Assembly (NCBI GenBank): GCA_029260165.1
Contig: JAJDDT010000053.1
Location: 1-64,000, forward strand
Length of the DNA stretch: 64,000 bases
Source of the DNA: Phycisphaerae bacterium
GTDB lineage: Bacteria; Planctomycetota; Phycisphaerae; UBA1845
Direction of reading: 5' to 3'
In this document: positions 28,025 through 36,480 of the stretch, piece by piece
Position numbering within the stretch: position 1 is the stretch's first letter
How the letters are laid out: every line of letters starts with the position of its first letter
Notes under the pieces: model-generated
The model's database searches: none
What the model saw: only the letters and a program-made list of their open reading frames with translations
What the model was told of the DNA's origin: nothing
Program-made: the position numbers and the translations under genes

Positions 28025-29602
28025 TTATTCAGTCTTGAGGTTCTTGTTGTCTTCAAGGAACTCGAAAAATTTCCCGGTGGCGGCACAAAGCTCCGCCACG
28101 TTCGCACCGATCAGAAACGTCAGATTCGAGATTTCCTCTTCCTGATCAAAAACATTCTCCCGACGCTGCAACAAGTCATCAATGCTCATCTTCCCCACTG
28201 TGTACGTCGCCTCGCCCTCCTCGAAACTCGTCCTGAATCGTGGAAGATTCTCCAACAACTGCTTCTGACTCGCGCCAAGCGTGTCGATCCGAATGACAGG
28301 CTCCAGAAGATCGACGAAAATCTGATTCTCCCGCGCAACGATCGCCTCGGTGAATCGGTTGATTCGCGCCTGCGCTTGTCTCGCAAGGCTTGTCGTCACC
28401 CGCGGATCGACGTGGCCAACATCCAGGCCGACCGACGCGCTCCAGTCCGACACACCTTCATCCGAACCACGTCCCTCGAGATTCCCCGCCCCCGAAATCA
28501 GAAGCGACACATCCCACGTCCCCCGCCTCGCGAGATTGAGCTGCACGGTGGCGTTGTCCACCTCATTGCGAAGCGTCGCGATCTCGGGATCGGTCTCAAT
28601 GCTGATTCTCAGAAGCTCATGATGCGGGATTCCCTCAAACGGGTTGAATTCCGCGTTCTCAAGCACCAGTTGCGCATACATCGGAACCCCGATCGACGCC
28701 TTCAACCGACCCATCTCCACGTCATAACGCCCATGCACGATCCGCAACTCAGACGCAACCCGCGTTCGCTCGGCACGAAGACGCTCGACATCCGCCGACG
28801 TGTCCCGCCCTTCAATCGCACCAAGCTTCTCGAGCAACCGTTCCAGGGTGGTCAGCCACCGCTGCGCGTTGTCCATCCGCCTGTCATAATGCACCACTTC
28901 GTAAAACTGAAACATCGCGTTGCGAAGTCGACGCCGAACCTGCTGAATATACGCAAGCTGCGCGTCGTTCATCAGATTACGCCGAAATATCTCCTCGCTC
29001 GATCGCTCCAGTCGTTCCCGCGAGGCGAACAGTGGGTAACGAAGATCCGCGAAGACAAAGGGCTGATTTCCGATGTCGTCGTCCACGTCCGCCGACGAAT
29101 AGCCGACACCGACGTTCAATTCCGTCGTATCGAAAAACAGCTTCTCAACGGACAGTTCCACGCTGTTCTGGTATCGTCGTGTCACCGTTTCCGTGGCTCG
29201 ACCTTCGGAAAAATCGTTCCGGATGCGAAGCTGCGGCGTCAGCGAATCTCGCGACACGACGAAAAAATCATAACGAGCCTCCTCGGATTTGAAGGCTTGA
29301 TAGCTCGACTTGACATTCGGTTGCAGGTCAAATGCAAGGTCGATCAACGTGCGAGGCGACACGTCGAAGACATCGTCTTTCCGCAGCGGCGAGAGTCGGT
29401 CCTCGCTTGGTTCCGACACGATCGACGCAGGGATGGGAAGCCTGACCGTTTGCCGCAGTTGTTCGGAGGGCATCAGGGTCGTGCATCCCGCAGTGAAAAG
29501 AAAACAGGCCGTCACCCAAAAAAGACCGAAACGACCCGTTGAAAGAGAACCACCAATCGAAAGTCTTGTTTTCAAGGAAATCAGGTATCCCGTGGCTGCC
29601 AT
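28025..29602 (-). CDS. TolC-family outer-membrane lipoprotein
   Basis: 525 residues. Lipoprotein signal (hydrophobic core then FTAGC, Cys near residue 40), followed by two outer-membrane efflux-protein repeats with long helical segments (LERSSEEIFRRNLMNDAQLAYIQQVRRRL and the second set around RIDTLGASQKQLLENLP). Usually TolC relatives partner with inner-membrane transporters, but none is next to it. ATG 29602 was selected because it gives a proper lipoprotein signal; the frame remains open upstream into the divergent sigma gene. Confidence 0.87.
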   Translation of the reverse strand: MAATGYLISLKTRLSIGGSLSTGRFGLFWVTACFLFTAGCTTLMPSEQLRQTVRLPIPASIVSEPSEDRLSPLRKDDVFDVSPRTLIDLAFDLQPNVKSSYQAFKSEEARYDFFVVSRDSLTPQLRIRNDFSEGRATETVTRRYQNSVELSVEKLFFDTTELNVGVGYSSADVDDDIGNQPFVFADLRYPLFASRERLERSSEEIFRRNLMNDAQLAYIQQVRRRLRNAMFQFYEVVHYDRRMDNAQRWLTTLERLLEKLGAIEGRDTSADVERLRAERTRVASELRIVHGRYDVEMGRLKASIGVPMYAQLVLENAEFNPFEGIPHHELLRISIETDPEIATLRNEVDNATVQLNLARRGTWDVSLLISGAGNLEGRGSDEGVSDWSASVGLDVGHVDPRVTTSLARQAQARINRFTEAIVARENQIFVDLLEPVIRIDTLGASQKQLLENLPRFRTSFEEGEATYTVGKMSIDDLLQRRENVFDQEEEISNLTFLIGANVAELCAATGKFFEFLEDNKNLKTE

Positions 29603-29647
29603 ACATCCGCGCTTTGACCAGCAATAGACTGTCGGGAAAATAACGGC

Positions 29648-30301
29648 ATGAGTGCAAAAGGGCGACCCCCACAATTCAACCCATCCCCCGACGATCCGGC
29701 GCGCGAGGAAATCAACCGTCGGGACGCCAAGCTCGCCCGCGGTGTCCAGGCAGGCGACACCGAAGCACTCCGCCGGCTGATGCACCATCAGGACAGGCTC
29801 GTACGCTTCACGATTTATCGGACCCTCAAGGACGCCTGCACCCGCGACCCCCACCTCATCGACGCCGTCGCCTCCGAAGTCTGGACCGGATTCGTCGCGT
29901 CCATCAACCGCAAAGGCGTTCCCGACGGTTCCATCCGTGCCTACCTCGTGACCATCGCGCGAAACAAAGCCACCGATTTTCTCCGCAGGGAAAGCCGGCG
30001 ACCCAAGGCCGATGGCGGGGACCTGGGCGATTTGGTAGTTAGTGATGCTGATCCAATGTCAGTGATAATGGATGCCGAGCGGGTCGATTTCGTTCGCGAC
30101 TGCATGGCTGACCTGGCCGGTGATGACCGTAACCTGTTGCAGGAAATGGAGTTACTCCTCAACTCGCGATGGCGGGAAGCTGCTCAGGCACTGGATATCC
30201 CGGAATCCACCCTGCGTTCGCGCTGGAAAAAGGTGTTGGATCGCCTGCGACGCTGCGTGGAAAAAAAACTGCGTGAAAATCCGGAAAATCTCGCGCGGTA
30301 G
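29648..30301 (+). CDS. ECF-type RNA polymerase sigma factor
   Basis: 217 residues. Region 2 spans about 45-115 (RLVRFTIYRTLKDA, AYLVTIARNKATDFLRRESR, the -10 binding part) and region 4 about 150-205 (helix-turn-helix REAAQALDIPESTLRSRWKKV). A 30-residue charged N-terminal extension precedes region 2. It is divergent from the TolC-like gene and followed, 74 bp on, by a single-pass protein that could be its regulator. The + strand changes from C-rich to G-rich within this gene, at about 30.0 kb. Confidence 0.93.
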   Translation: MSAKGRPPQFNPSPDDPAREEINRRDAKLARGVQAGDTEALRRLMHHQDRLVRFTIYRTLKDACTRDPHLIDAVASEVWTGFVASINRKGVPDGSIRAYLVTIARNKATDFLRRESRRPKADGGDLGDLVVSDADPMSVIMDAERVDFVRDCMADLAGDDRNLLQEMELLLNSRWREAAQALDIPESTLRSRWKKVLDRLRRCVEKKLRENPENLAR

Positions 30302-30375
30302 GGGGTTGGCTACGACAACTGCGGTGTATTGGGTCAGCGATCGGCGTGTGCCGGTTTGCAATCCGAGGCGAAACA

Positions 30376-30894
30376 ATGCAGTCAGAACATGAAACAACCC
30401 GCGATTTTGAGGATCTGCTGAGGATGGCGGTTGAGGCTGAGCAGGCGGGCGTTTTTCGCCCGACACCGGCTGACCCTGCCGCGATCATGTCCGATCCGCA
30501 TCGGAACGCGACGCGGGACGATGCGAGCCGTCAGGCGACGCGGGAATCGGAATCCGGTTTCGCAGGTCACAGGTTGGTGCTCCGTTTGGGGCGTTTGGCA
30601 GGCTCGTTGGCGGCTTGTCTGGTGATTGCGGTTGGAATTTCGCAGATTTGGCCGGCGGGTGGTGGTCAGTCGTCGCATGTCGCCAACCTGTCGCAGAGTA
30701 CCGGTGCCACAATGTTGGTGGATTCGGTTGAGCGGTGCAGCAGTGATTTTACGTTGTTCAACACCTGTTTCACGGGCCCGTCGATCGATGGTTTGACGAG
30801 CGATTGCAGGTGTGTCGATTTTGATCGTGATGGTGATGTTGATTTCGCCGACTTTGGTTTGATGCAGCGAGCGTCAGCCATGTCGAACGGATAA
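30376..30894 (+). CDS. single-pass membrane protein with extracytoplasmic dockerin-like module
   Basis: 172 residues. A hydrophilic N-terminal part (1-70) opens DFEDLLRMAVEAEQAG. One membrane helix follows (about 72-92). The C-terminal extracytoplasmic part at 124-170 is a dockerin-like EF-hand module: Cys-FTGP...Cys-x-Cys, then DFDRDGDVDFADF. The position right after an ECF sigma gene and the cytoplasm-helix-exterior layout suggest a sigma-regulator or signal-relay protein; no recognised anti-sigma domain (ZAS) is present. GAGG lies seven bases before the ATG. Confidence 0.72.
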   Translation: MQSEHETTRDFEDLLRMAVEAEQAGVFRPTPADPAAIMSDPHRNATRDDASRQATRESESGFAGHRLVLRLGRLAGSLAACLVIAVGISQIWPAGGGQSSHVANLSQSTGATMLVDSVERCSSDFTLFNTCFTGPSIDGLTSDCRCVDFDRDGDVDFADFGLMQRASAMSNG

Positions 30895-30975
30895 TCGTTT
30901 TGGAAAGCACGTCGCGTCGGTTCTGCCGGCGTGGACAATAAGATGGTTCACTCATACAGGATTGGAGTTACGAAA

Positions 30976-32217
30976 ATGAAAAGTTTTGCAACAGTATTGA
31001 TCGCCCTGACGATCGCCGGCGTTGCGTCGGCGGATACGTTGACGGCTCAGGTGGAATTGCTCGGGGCTGACTCGGCGGGTACAGGCGAGGCGATTCCGTT
31101 CCGCGTCGTTGGTTCGTTGACCAGTGACGATCCCGGCAACGACGGTCTCGCGTTTATCAGCATGGACTTCTCGCTTGTCAGTCTCGCAGACAACAGCACA
31201 CCCGTCGAGCTTGGAACGGCCATGACATTGGCTGCCCCTGGTGACGGCACGATGGACAACTTTGTTCAGCCGCTTGGTTACGACGCCAACTACGGTGGTA
31301 CAGCCGTTGGCAACGACATCGTTCAGGCTGGTGGTGCACAGAATACCATCGGTAACAACCCCGGTGCTGATCCGTTCCTGGCGTTTCCGTCAGCGGAATT
31401 CATCAGCATCAACGTTGGCCAGGGTGGTCAGGTCGTTTTTGAAGGTACGCTGACGTTCTCTGCCGGCGATCCTTTTGGTGATTACGAAATTCGCGTCAGC
31501 AACGTTTTGGCGAATGTCATCTCCAGCGGTGCCGCAGCCGGTTCGTTCGCGATTTATCCTGTTGAAGCAGCCACGGGCGTTGCTGGTGGTGCTGTCACGG
31601 TTTCTCACCAGGAATGTGCTGCCCTTGCGTTTTCCGAAGGTGCGGCTGACATCTCGGCTGAAGGGCGTATGTTCGATGGTTACATCGATCCGCGTGCTGA
31701 TACCACGGGTGGGAACCCGGTCGGTCTTGACTCGTTCGACATCGTCTTCACAACGCCTGCCGAGAACACAGATGGCAGCTCGCTGGATATGTCGGCGTTC
31801 ACTGTTTCCCAGACGGGTGGCAATGCGGTTGCACTAGCTGGCATCGCGACCGAGGATGGTCGGGTTGTGACGATCAATCTCGATGGTCCGCTGCCGGTTG
31901 ATAACTGGGTCACGATTTGTGTTGCCGCTCGTGCTGCCTGCTCGGGCAACGACATTTCGCCGGGCGATGACTGCATCGACATCGGTTTCCTGCCTGGTGA
32001 TATCGATCAGAGTGGTGGTGTCAATCCGATCGACCTGTTCCGCTTCCGTCAGTTCATCAACGGTGTTTCAGCGCCTACGTTTGGTACGCTGGAGGATTTC
32101 ATTGATACCGATCGCAGTGGTACGGTTTCTCCGCTCGACCTGTTCCGTCTCCGTCAGGGGTTGAACGGTGTTGGCGAAGACCCATGGGCCGATGCTTCGT
32201 TGCCGGCTCAGCCATAA
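30976..32217 (+). CDS. secreted dockerin-domain protein
   Basis: 413 residues. Signal peptide (MKSFATVLIALTIAGVASA). Residues 20-205 form a beta-rich, cohesin-like region (IPFRVVGSLTS, VVFEGTLTFSAGDPFGDYEIRV), then an Ig-like region with a GMFDGYID-type motif, and finally a type I dockerin pair (GDIDQSGGVNPIDLFRFRQF and DTDRSGTVSPLDLFRLRQGL). GGAG lies eight bases before the ATG. A strong hairpin follows the stop. It lies 81 bp after the preceding gene, so the three genes from 29648 may form one operon. Confidence 0.87.
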   Translation: MKSFATVLIALTIAGVASADTLTAQVELLGADSAGTGEAIPFRVVGSLTSDDPGNDGLAFISMDFSLVSLADNSTPVELGTAMTLAAPGDGTMDNFVQPLGYDANYGGTAVGNDIVQAGGAQNTIGNNPGADPFLAFPSAEFISINVGQGGQVVFEGTLTFSAGDPFGDYEIRVSNVLANVISSGAAAGSFAIYPVEAATGVAGGAVTVSHQECAALAFSEGAADISAEGRMFDGYIDPRADTTGGNPVGLDSFDIVFTTPAENTDGSSLDMSAFTVSQTGGNAVALAGIATEDGRVVTINLDGPLPVDNWVTICVAARAACSGNDISPGDDCIDIGFLPGDIDQSGGVNPIDLFRFRQFINGVSAPTFGTLEDFIDTDRSGTVSPLDLFRLRQGLNGVGEDPWADASLPAQP

Positions 32218-32245
32218 GCTGAACTGTTAACAAGTTGTAAAATAA

Positions 32246-32280
32246 CGACGGGCCGTGCGAATATGTCGCACGGCCCGTCG
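32246..32280 (+). terminator. strong inverted repeat after the dockerin gene
   Basis: A perfect 15-bp stem, CGACGGGCCGTGCGA against TCGCACGGCCCGTCG, with loop ATATG. It lies 28 bp after the stop. No T-run follows, so it may protect the 3' end or work with a factor. Confidence 0.75.
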
Positions 32281-32352
32281 CGTTGGTGGGGGGGGGAAAG
32301 CAGAAAATCTTGTCCCGTCTGCCGCAGGATTTTTTTTGTTTGCCGTCGGTTG

Positions 32353-32646
32353 TCAGTAGCGTATTCCGACGATCTGGTCTCCTTTGTGGCTTTTCAGGAA
32401 TCCTGACGCATCGCGGTTTTTCCAAAGGACGGTAAACGCCCTTTGTGCATCGTCGGGATTGATGTAGTCGGTCTCGAAGATGACTCCCTCGTCGGACAGT
32501 CCATAGAGCCTTGTTTCGCCCTCGACGAGCTGCTCGATGGAGTGCTCGAGGGATTCCTCGCAGGATTGAGGCTGGCTTTCGTTTTCGGTTTCAGTGTTCA
32601 TTGGGACAGTCCGCGTGTGTAGCTGATCAATGGCATCGAGATACAT
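32353..32646 (-). CDS. hypothetical small acidic protein
   Basis: 97 residues, acidic (ETENESQPQSCEESLEHSIE) with a more structured end (RLYGLSDEGVIFETDYINPD, AFTVLWKNRDASGFLKSHKG). A near-perfect AGGAGG lies seven bases before the start. No signal peptide or known family. A terminator-type hairpin at 32716-32746 lies upstream of it on the same strand. Confidence 0.68.
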   Translation of the reverse strand: MYLDAIDQLHTRTVPMNTETENESQPQSCEESLEHSIEQLVEGETRLYGLSDEGVIFETDYINPDDAQRAFTVLWKNRDASGFLKSHKGDQIVGIRY

Positions 32647-33202
32647 GTTCGTTCCTCCTGGGCACCTCAGTACGAACGACGTAAATGTATACGGCTTACT
32701 TACCGCTACTTTTGAAAAAAGGGGCCGCCGCGTGGTCCGGCGGCCCGCGGACGACACGCGTTGCAGGACGCGGCGTCCGAAGATGGCTCCTCTTGTTAAC
32801 TCTTGAGACCATTGGCCTCTGTGGCGTGTCGATCGTCCTTGTTGAACAAGCCACTCACAGGTAGCGACGGGCCAATCCTTTGGCGGGTACGCGCTCGTTT
32901 GGCTGACGCGACGGTGATCTAATCGACGAACCATTGTTCGTCACGAGTCCCTGTCAGCCCATTTCTGGAATGCGTAGCTTACCGCAAATTACTGGTAATA
33001 GTCCAGCCCAAAACAGTGAATTGTTTGTGAAATCTTTGGGTTTCGTCCATCGAAAATGCGTTCACCTCAAGATGTGGTGGTGGTGATCTGCGGGGGCGGT
33101 ATTGGTGGTGTGGTTTGGGTGGTTCACCGTTTCAAGAAAAATTACGACTGGTGGAATCGGATACGTCTGGTTGCTCCCTGTGTTGGCTTGTGGTGGTGGG
33201 AT
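32647..33202. other. 556-bp gene-free region
   Basis: It contains the terminator-like hairpin at 32716-32746 (minus strand). An open frame to 32934 is only the upstream continuation of the 97-residue gene and lacks a start signal. An uncharacterised RNA ending at the hairpin is possible. Confidence 0.5.
32716..32746 (-). terminator. intrinsic terminator on minus strand, source transcript unknown
   Basis: GGGCCGCCG pairs with CGGCGGCCC (32722-32746, 7-nt loop) and on the minus strand is followed by a run of six T. It lies 476 bp past the GH20 stop and 70 bp ahead of the 97-residue gene, so it could end a small RNA, end a long GH20 3' UTR, or attenuate the small gene. Confidence 0.75.
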
Positions 33203-34912
33203 TCATTGGATTCGGGCGTTTTTCAGTGCGTGGGTGATGTCGTGAAGTCGGTCGGGCTTGTTGTTTTGAAGCCAGCAGGTTTCGTAGTCGGTGATCAATG
33301 TGCCGAGTTCCCGGGACCATTGGGAGCTTGAAATGAGTGGTCGGTCGGCAATGAGTCCGGCTGCGTGGCAGGCGAGGAGCCATTCCTCGATTTCGGGGTT
33401 TGAAGGGTCGCACTGGTGTAGTCGTTGGAGGGCGATTTGGGCTGCGGTTTGCAGGGTTTGTGCGTGTTCCAGTGGCAGGGGGTCGGTATTGTCGAGCTGT
33501 TGGAGGGTAGGCCAGGACAACGAGCCGGCCAGGGGTCTGGAGACGTTTTTGAGTGCGGCGAACATGTCGCCCGGTCCTTTGGGGAACAGCCAGTTGTTGA
33601 TGGCGTGGTCGAGGGTTGGTGATTGAAGGGCGTTTTGATTCCATGCGAGGCTTGCGGTGAGTGCAATGGCGGGCAGGGAGCAGGCGGGGAGATTGAAGTG
33701 TCCATCGTCGCCCCAATCGGTCACGATCAGACCTGTGGCGTGTTGAGTGTGCGCTGCGTTGGCTGCTTTGGAGATGTTGGTCTGGGCTGCGGTGAAATCG
33801 TTGATAACGCGTTTCCAGCCACTGGTTCCGGGGCAGGCGATGACGTCGCGGTTGCGGCGGTGGGGGGATGTGAGAGCGGGGAATTCGGAGTCGGGTTCGT
33901 ATCCCCAATCGAGGAGGATGGCGTCTTCGGGGAGTTCGCAGAGCAGTTCGGGGTGGTTTCGGATGATGTCGCCCCAGAACATCATGCGTTTGCCGTGACG
34001 GCGGCAGGAATCGGCGAGAAATTTGAGGTGATCGACGTAGAGTCGTCCTGTTCCGACCTTTTCGGCGAGGGATTTGTTCCTGCCCTGGCCCAGGTCGTGG
34101 GTTTCGTCGGCGCAGACGTTGGCAAGTTTGCTGGAGAATAGTGGGAGAAATTCGTCGAGCATTTTGGTCAGGAGTTCTTGAGAATCGGGGTTGGTGACGT
34201 CGATGGTGAGTCCGCGTTGGCGTTGGAGCCAGGTTTGGTTTTCCCACGGTGTGTTTGTTGGGATTTCGGCGAGGTGTTGGTATTGGGGGAGGGAGAGGAT
34301 GCGGCCCATGTGTCCGAATGTTGCGAGGGAGGGGACGAGGTCGATGAAGCGGTCGCGGCAATATTTGTCGAGGGTGCGGATGTCGTTGGCGGTGAGGGGT
34401 GAGCAGTTGTGGCTTATGTCGGGATCGAAGGAGAAGGCGAAGGTGTGTTCGACGTAGAGTTGGAGGTGGTTGATCTTGAGCTGGGCGAGGCGGTTGGTGA
34501 GACGGAGGAGGGTTTGGAGCTTGGGGACCCTGCCTCGGGAGACGTCGAGGGAGAGTCCGCGGATGGGCAGGTCGGGCGCGTCGTGGATGGTGAAGCAGGG
34601 GGTGGGGGTTTTGCGGTTGCGTGTGATTTGGCGGAGCGTCTGGAGTGCGTGGAACAGTCCTGTGTTGTCGGCGGCGTTGATGGTGAGGTTGTTGGTTTCG
34701 GCGATGATGGTGTGGGCGTTGTTGGGCTCATGATTCGAGATGGTGGCGTGGAGGGGTAGTGATCGAGGTGATGTGGTGAACAGGTCGGGAAACAGGGGGA
34801 TCATGTGTTTGCAGGCGTCGGGGAGATTGGGGGTGAATGTTGGTTCGGGGAGATTTCCGGAGTGTTGGGCGAAGGATTTTGGTGGGGGCAGGAGCGATTG
34901 ATCGGGGTTCAT
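33203..34912 (-). CDS. GH20-like beta-N-acetylhexosaminidase
   Basis: 569 residues. An N-terminal small domain (about 1-130, with NNLTINAADNTGLFHALQTLRQI) precedes a TIM barrel beginning at DLPIRGLSLDVSRGRVP. Barrel landmarks are INHLQLYVEHTFAF, DLVPSLATFGHMG, the catalytic Asp-Glu in VCADETHDLG, RMMFWGDII and VTDWGDDGHFN. GH20 enzymes use substrate-assisted hydrolysis of GlcNAc/GalNAc ends. No signal peptide seen, so a cytoplasmic role such as amino-sugar recycling is possible. ATG 34912 was chosen; upstream frame runs through a REP-like element. The + strand is G-rich here although the gene is on minus. Confidence 0.85.
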   Translation of the reverse strand: MNPDQSLLPPPKSFAQHSGNLPEPTFTPNLPDACKHMIPLFPDLFTTSPRSLPLHATISNHEPNNAHTIIAETNNLTINAADNTGLFHALQTLRQITRNRKTPTPCFTIHDAPDLPIRGLSLDVSRGRVPKLQTLLRLTNRLAQLKINHLQLYVEHTFAFSFDPDISHNCSPLTANDIRTLDKYCRDRFIDLVPSLATFGHMGRILSLPQYQHLAEIPTNTPWENQTWLQRQRGLTIDVTNPDSQELLTKMLDEFLPLFSSKLANVCADETHDLGQGRNKSLAEKVGTGRLYVDHLKFLADSCRRHGKRMMFWGDIIRNHPELLCELPEDAILLDWGYEPDSEFPALTSPHRRNRDVIACPGTSGWKRVINDFTAAQTNISKAANAAHTQHATGLIVTDWGDDGHFNLPACSLPAIALTASLAWNQNALQSPTLDHAINNWLFPKGPGDMFAALKNVSRPLAGSLSWPTLQQLDNTDPLPLEHAQTLQTAAQIALQRLHQCDPSNPEIEEWLLACHAAGLIADRPLISSSQWSRELGTLITDYETCWLQNNKPDRLHDITHALKNARIQ

Positions 34913-35081
34913 GGGGGAAGGATGCGCCGTTGATGTGGGTGACGCAAGTCGTGGGTGTTGTTGTGCGGTTGCGTGGGTGGGGATAGCGACCGTACAATCC
35001 GGCGGAGACCGGAAGGCGGGGCGGGTTTGGCGGCGGTTAGGCGGTTGGAGATTGGGTTCCTGCGGATGGGGTCGCTGGTTT

Positions 35082-35112
35082 TCTCGCCACCCACAAGGGG
35101 TGACGCTACATT
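35082..35112 (-). repeat. palindromic intergenic repeat (REP-like), reverse copy
   Basis: TCTCGCCACCCACAAGGGG followed by TGACGCTACATT; reverse orientation relative to the copies left of 25 kb. It lies 52 bp before the acyl-CoA dehydrogenase ATG. Confidence 0.85.
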
Positions 35113-35163
35113 GTATTGGCTGCGCTCGGGTTGGGTGACGGCTTTTTTTTCTGGAGAGGACGT

Positions 35164-36327
35164 ATGGCATCGATGGATCCGTTTGATTTTTTTGGCTTGA
35201 GGGATTCCCTGAGTGACGATGAACGTCAGGTTCAGGAAACTGTGGCGCGGTTTGTGGATGACCGGGTGATTCCGATTGTGGATGAGGCGTTTGAGGCGCA
35301 TCGGTTTCCGCAGGAGTTGATCGCTGAGGTGGCTGGGTTGGGGTTGTTGGGTTGCAACTATGAGGGGTATGACTGCGCGGGGTTGAACAACGTTTGCTAT
35401 GGTTTGGTTTGTCAGGAACTGGAGCGTGGTGACAGCGGGTTGCGGAGTTTCGTTTCGGTGCAGGGTAGTCTGGTGATGTACCCGATTTACGCGATGGGCA
35501 GTGAGGAGCAGAAGCAGCGTTGGTTGCCTGCGATGGCGCGGGGGGAGAAGATCGGTTGTTTCGGATTGACGGAGCCTGATGGTGGCAGCGATCCGGGGAT
35601 GATGAAGACGCATGCGAAGCGCGACGGTGGTGACTGGTTGATCAGTGGTGCGAAGATGTGGATCACGAACGGGTGCATCGCGGATGTGGCGGTGGTCTGG
35701 GCGGAGACTGAGGACGGTGTGCGCGGGTTTCTGGTTGAGAAGGACATGCCCGGTTTTTCGACGCGTGAGATCAAGCGGAAAATGTCGCTGCGTGCGTCGA
35801 TCACAAGCGAGTTGTTTCTTGACAACGTTCGGGTGCCGGATTCGAGCCGGTTGCCTGGTGCGGAGGGATTGGCTGGTCCGTTGAGTTGTCTGACGCAGGC
35901 GCGTTATGGGATTTGCTGGGGTGTGATGGGGGCGGCGATTGCTTGTTATCAGGAGGCGCTCGAGTATTCGAAAGTGCGTGTGTTGTTCGGCAAGCCTCTT
36001 GCGCATACGCAGACGGTGCAGCGTCGATTGGCGGACATATCGCGGCGGATCACGTTGGGTCAGTTGATGGCATTGCAACTCGGTCGTTTGAAGGATGATG
36101 GGAAGATGCATCACACGCAGGTGTCGATGGCGAAGTGGAACAATTGTCGGACGGCGATTGATGTGGCGCGGGATGCTCGTGATTTGTTGGGAGCGTCGGG
36201 GATTTGTGTGGAGTGTTGTCCGATTCGTCATATGTTGAATCTGGAGAGCGTGATTACCTATGAGGGGACGGAGACGATTCATGAGTTGATTGTGGGTCGT
36301 GAGTTGACGGGGTATGCGGCGTTTTAG
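35164..36327 (+). CDS. acyl-CoA dehydrogenase, glutaryl-CoA dehydrogenase type
   Basis: 387 residues with the three-part acyl-CoA dehydrogenase fold: N-terminal helices, FAD-contacting beta domain (IGCFGLTEPDGGSDPGMMKT, WITNGCIADVAVVW), and C-terminal helices. The catalytic Glu lies in ITYEGTETIHELIVGRELTG, a form typical of glutaryl-CoA dehydrogenase, which oxidatively decarboxylates glutaryl-CoA to crotonyl-CoA in lysine and tryptophan breakdown. GGAGAGG lies just before the ATG. The neighbouring fused E1 gene fits a role in 2-oxoacid or acyl-CoA catabolism. Confidence 0.9.
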   Translation: MASMDPFDFFGLRDSLSDDERQVQETVARFVDDRVIPIVDEAFEAHRFPQELIAEVAGLGLLGCNYEGYDCAGLNNVCYGLVCQELERGDSGLRSFVSVQGSLVMYPIYAMGSEEQKQRWLPAMARGEKIGCFGLTEPDGGSDPGMMKTHAKRDGGDWLISGAKMWITNGCIADVAVVWAETEDGVRGFLVEKDMPGFSTREIKRKMSLRASITSELFLDNVRVPDSSRLPGAEGLAGPLSCLTQARYGICWGVMGAAIACYQEALEYSKVRVLFGKPLAHTQTVQRRLADISRRITLGQLMALQLGRLKDDGKMHHTQVSMAKWNNCRTAIDVARDARDLLGASGICVECCPIRHMLNLESVITYEGTETIHELIVGRELTGYAAF

Positions 36328-36331
36328 GAAT

Positions 36332-36360
36332 AACGCCACCCGCAAGGGGTGACGCTACAG
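36332..36360 (-). repeat. palindromic intergenic repeat (REP-like), reverse copy
   Basis: ACGCCACCCGCAAGGGG followed by TGACGCTACAG, just after the stop of the acyl-CoA dehydrogenase gene. Confidence 0.8.
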
Positions 36361-36414
36361 AGGGAGCGCCGGTGGTAAACGGGGATTGGTTCCTGCGAAC
36401 AGCGCCGTTGGTAT

Positions 36415-36445
36415 TCTCGTCACCCACAAGGGGTGACGCTACATT
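36415..36445 (-). repeat. palindromic intergenic repeat (REP-like), reverse copy
   Basis: TCTCGTCACCCACAAGGGG followed by TGACGCTACATT, 36 bp ahead of the E1 start and within the probable leader. Confidence 0.85.
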
Positions 36446-36480
36446 ACAACGCGCGGTCGCGCGGATGTTACGGGATAGTC

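Noticed and set aside
27026-29542. 838-codon + strand frame over the kinase and TolC-like genes
   Set aside because: Crosses two recognisable genes on the other strand and has no homologous features.
32353-32934. 193-residue version of the small acidic protein gene
   Set aside because: The extra N-terminal part is low-quality sequence across the terminator, while AGGAGG marks the shorter start at 32646.
29600-33200. Replication origin with DnaA boxes
   Set aside because: The skew change suggests it, but I saw no TTATCCACA-type cluster, dnaA or dnaN; kept only as a composition finding.
33132-34361. 409-codon minus-strand frame inside the GH20 region
   Set aside because: Pro/Arg/His-rich low-complexity product; the overlapping frame has all GH20 motifs.
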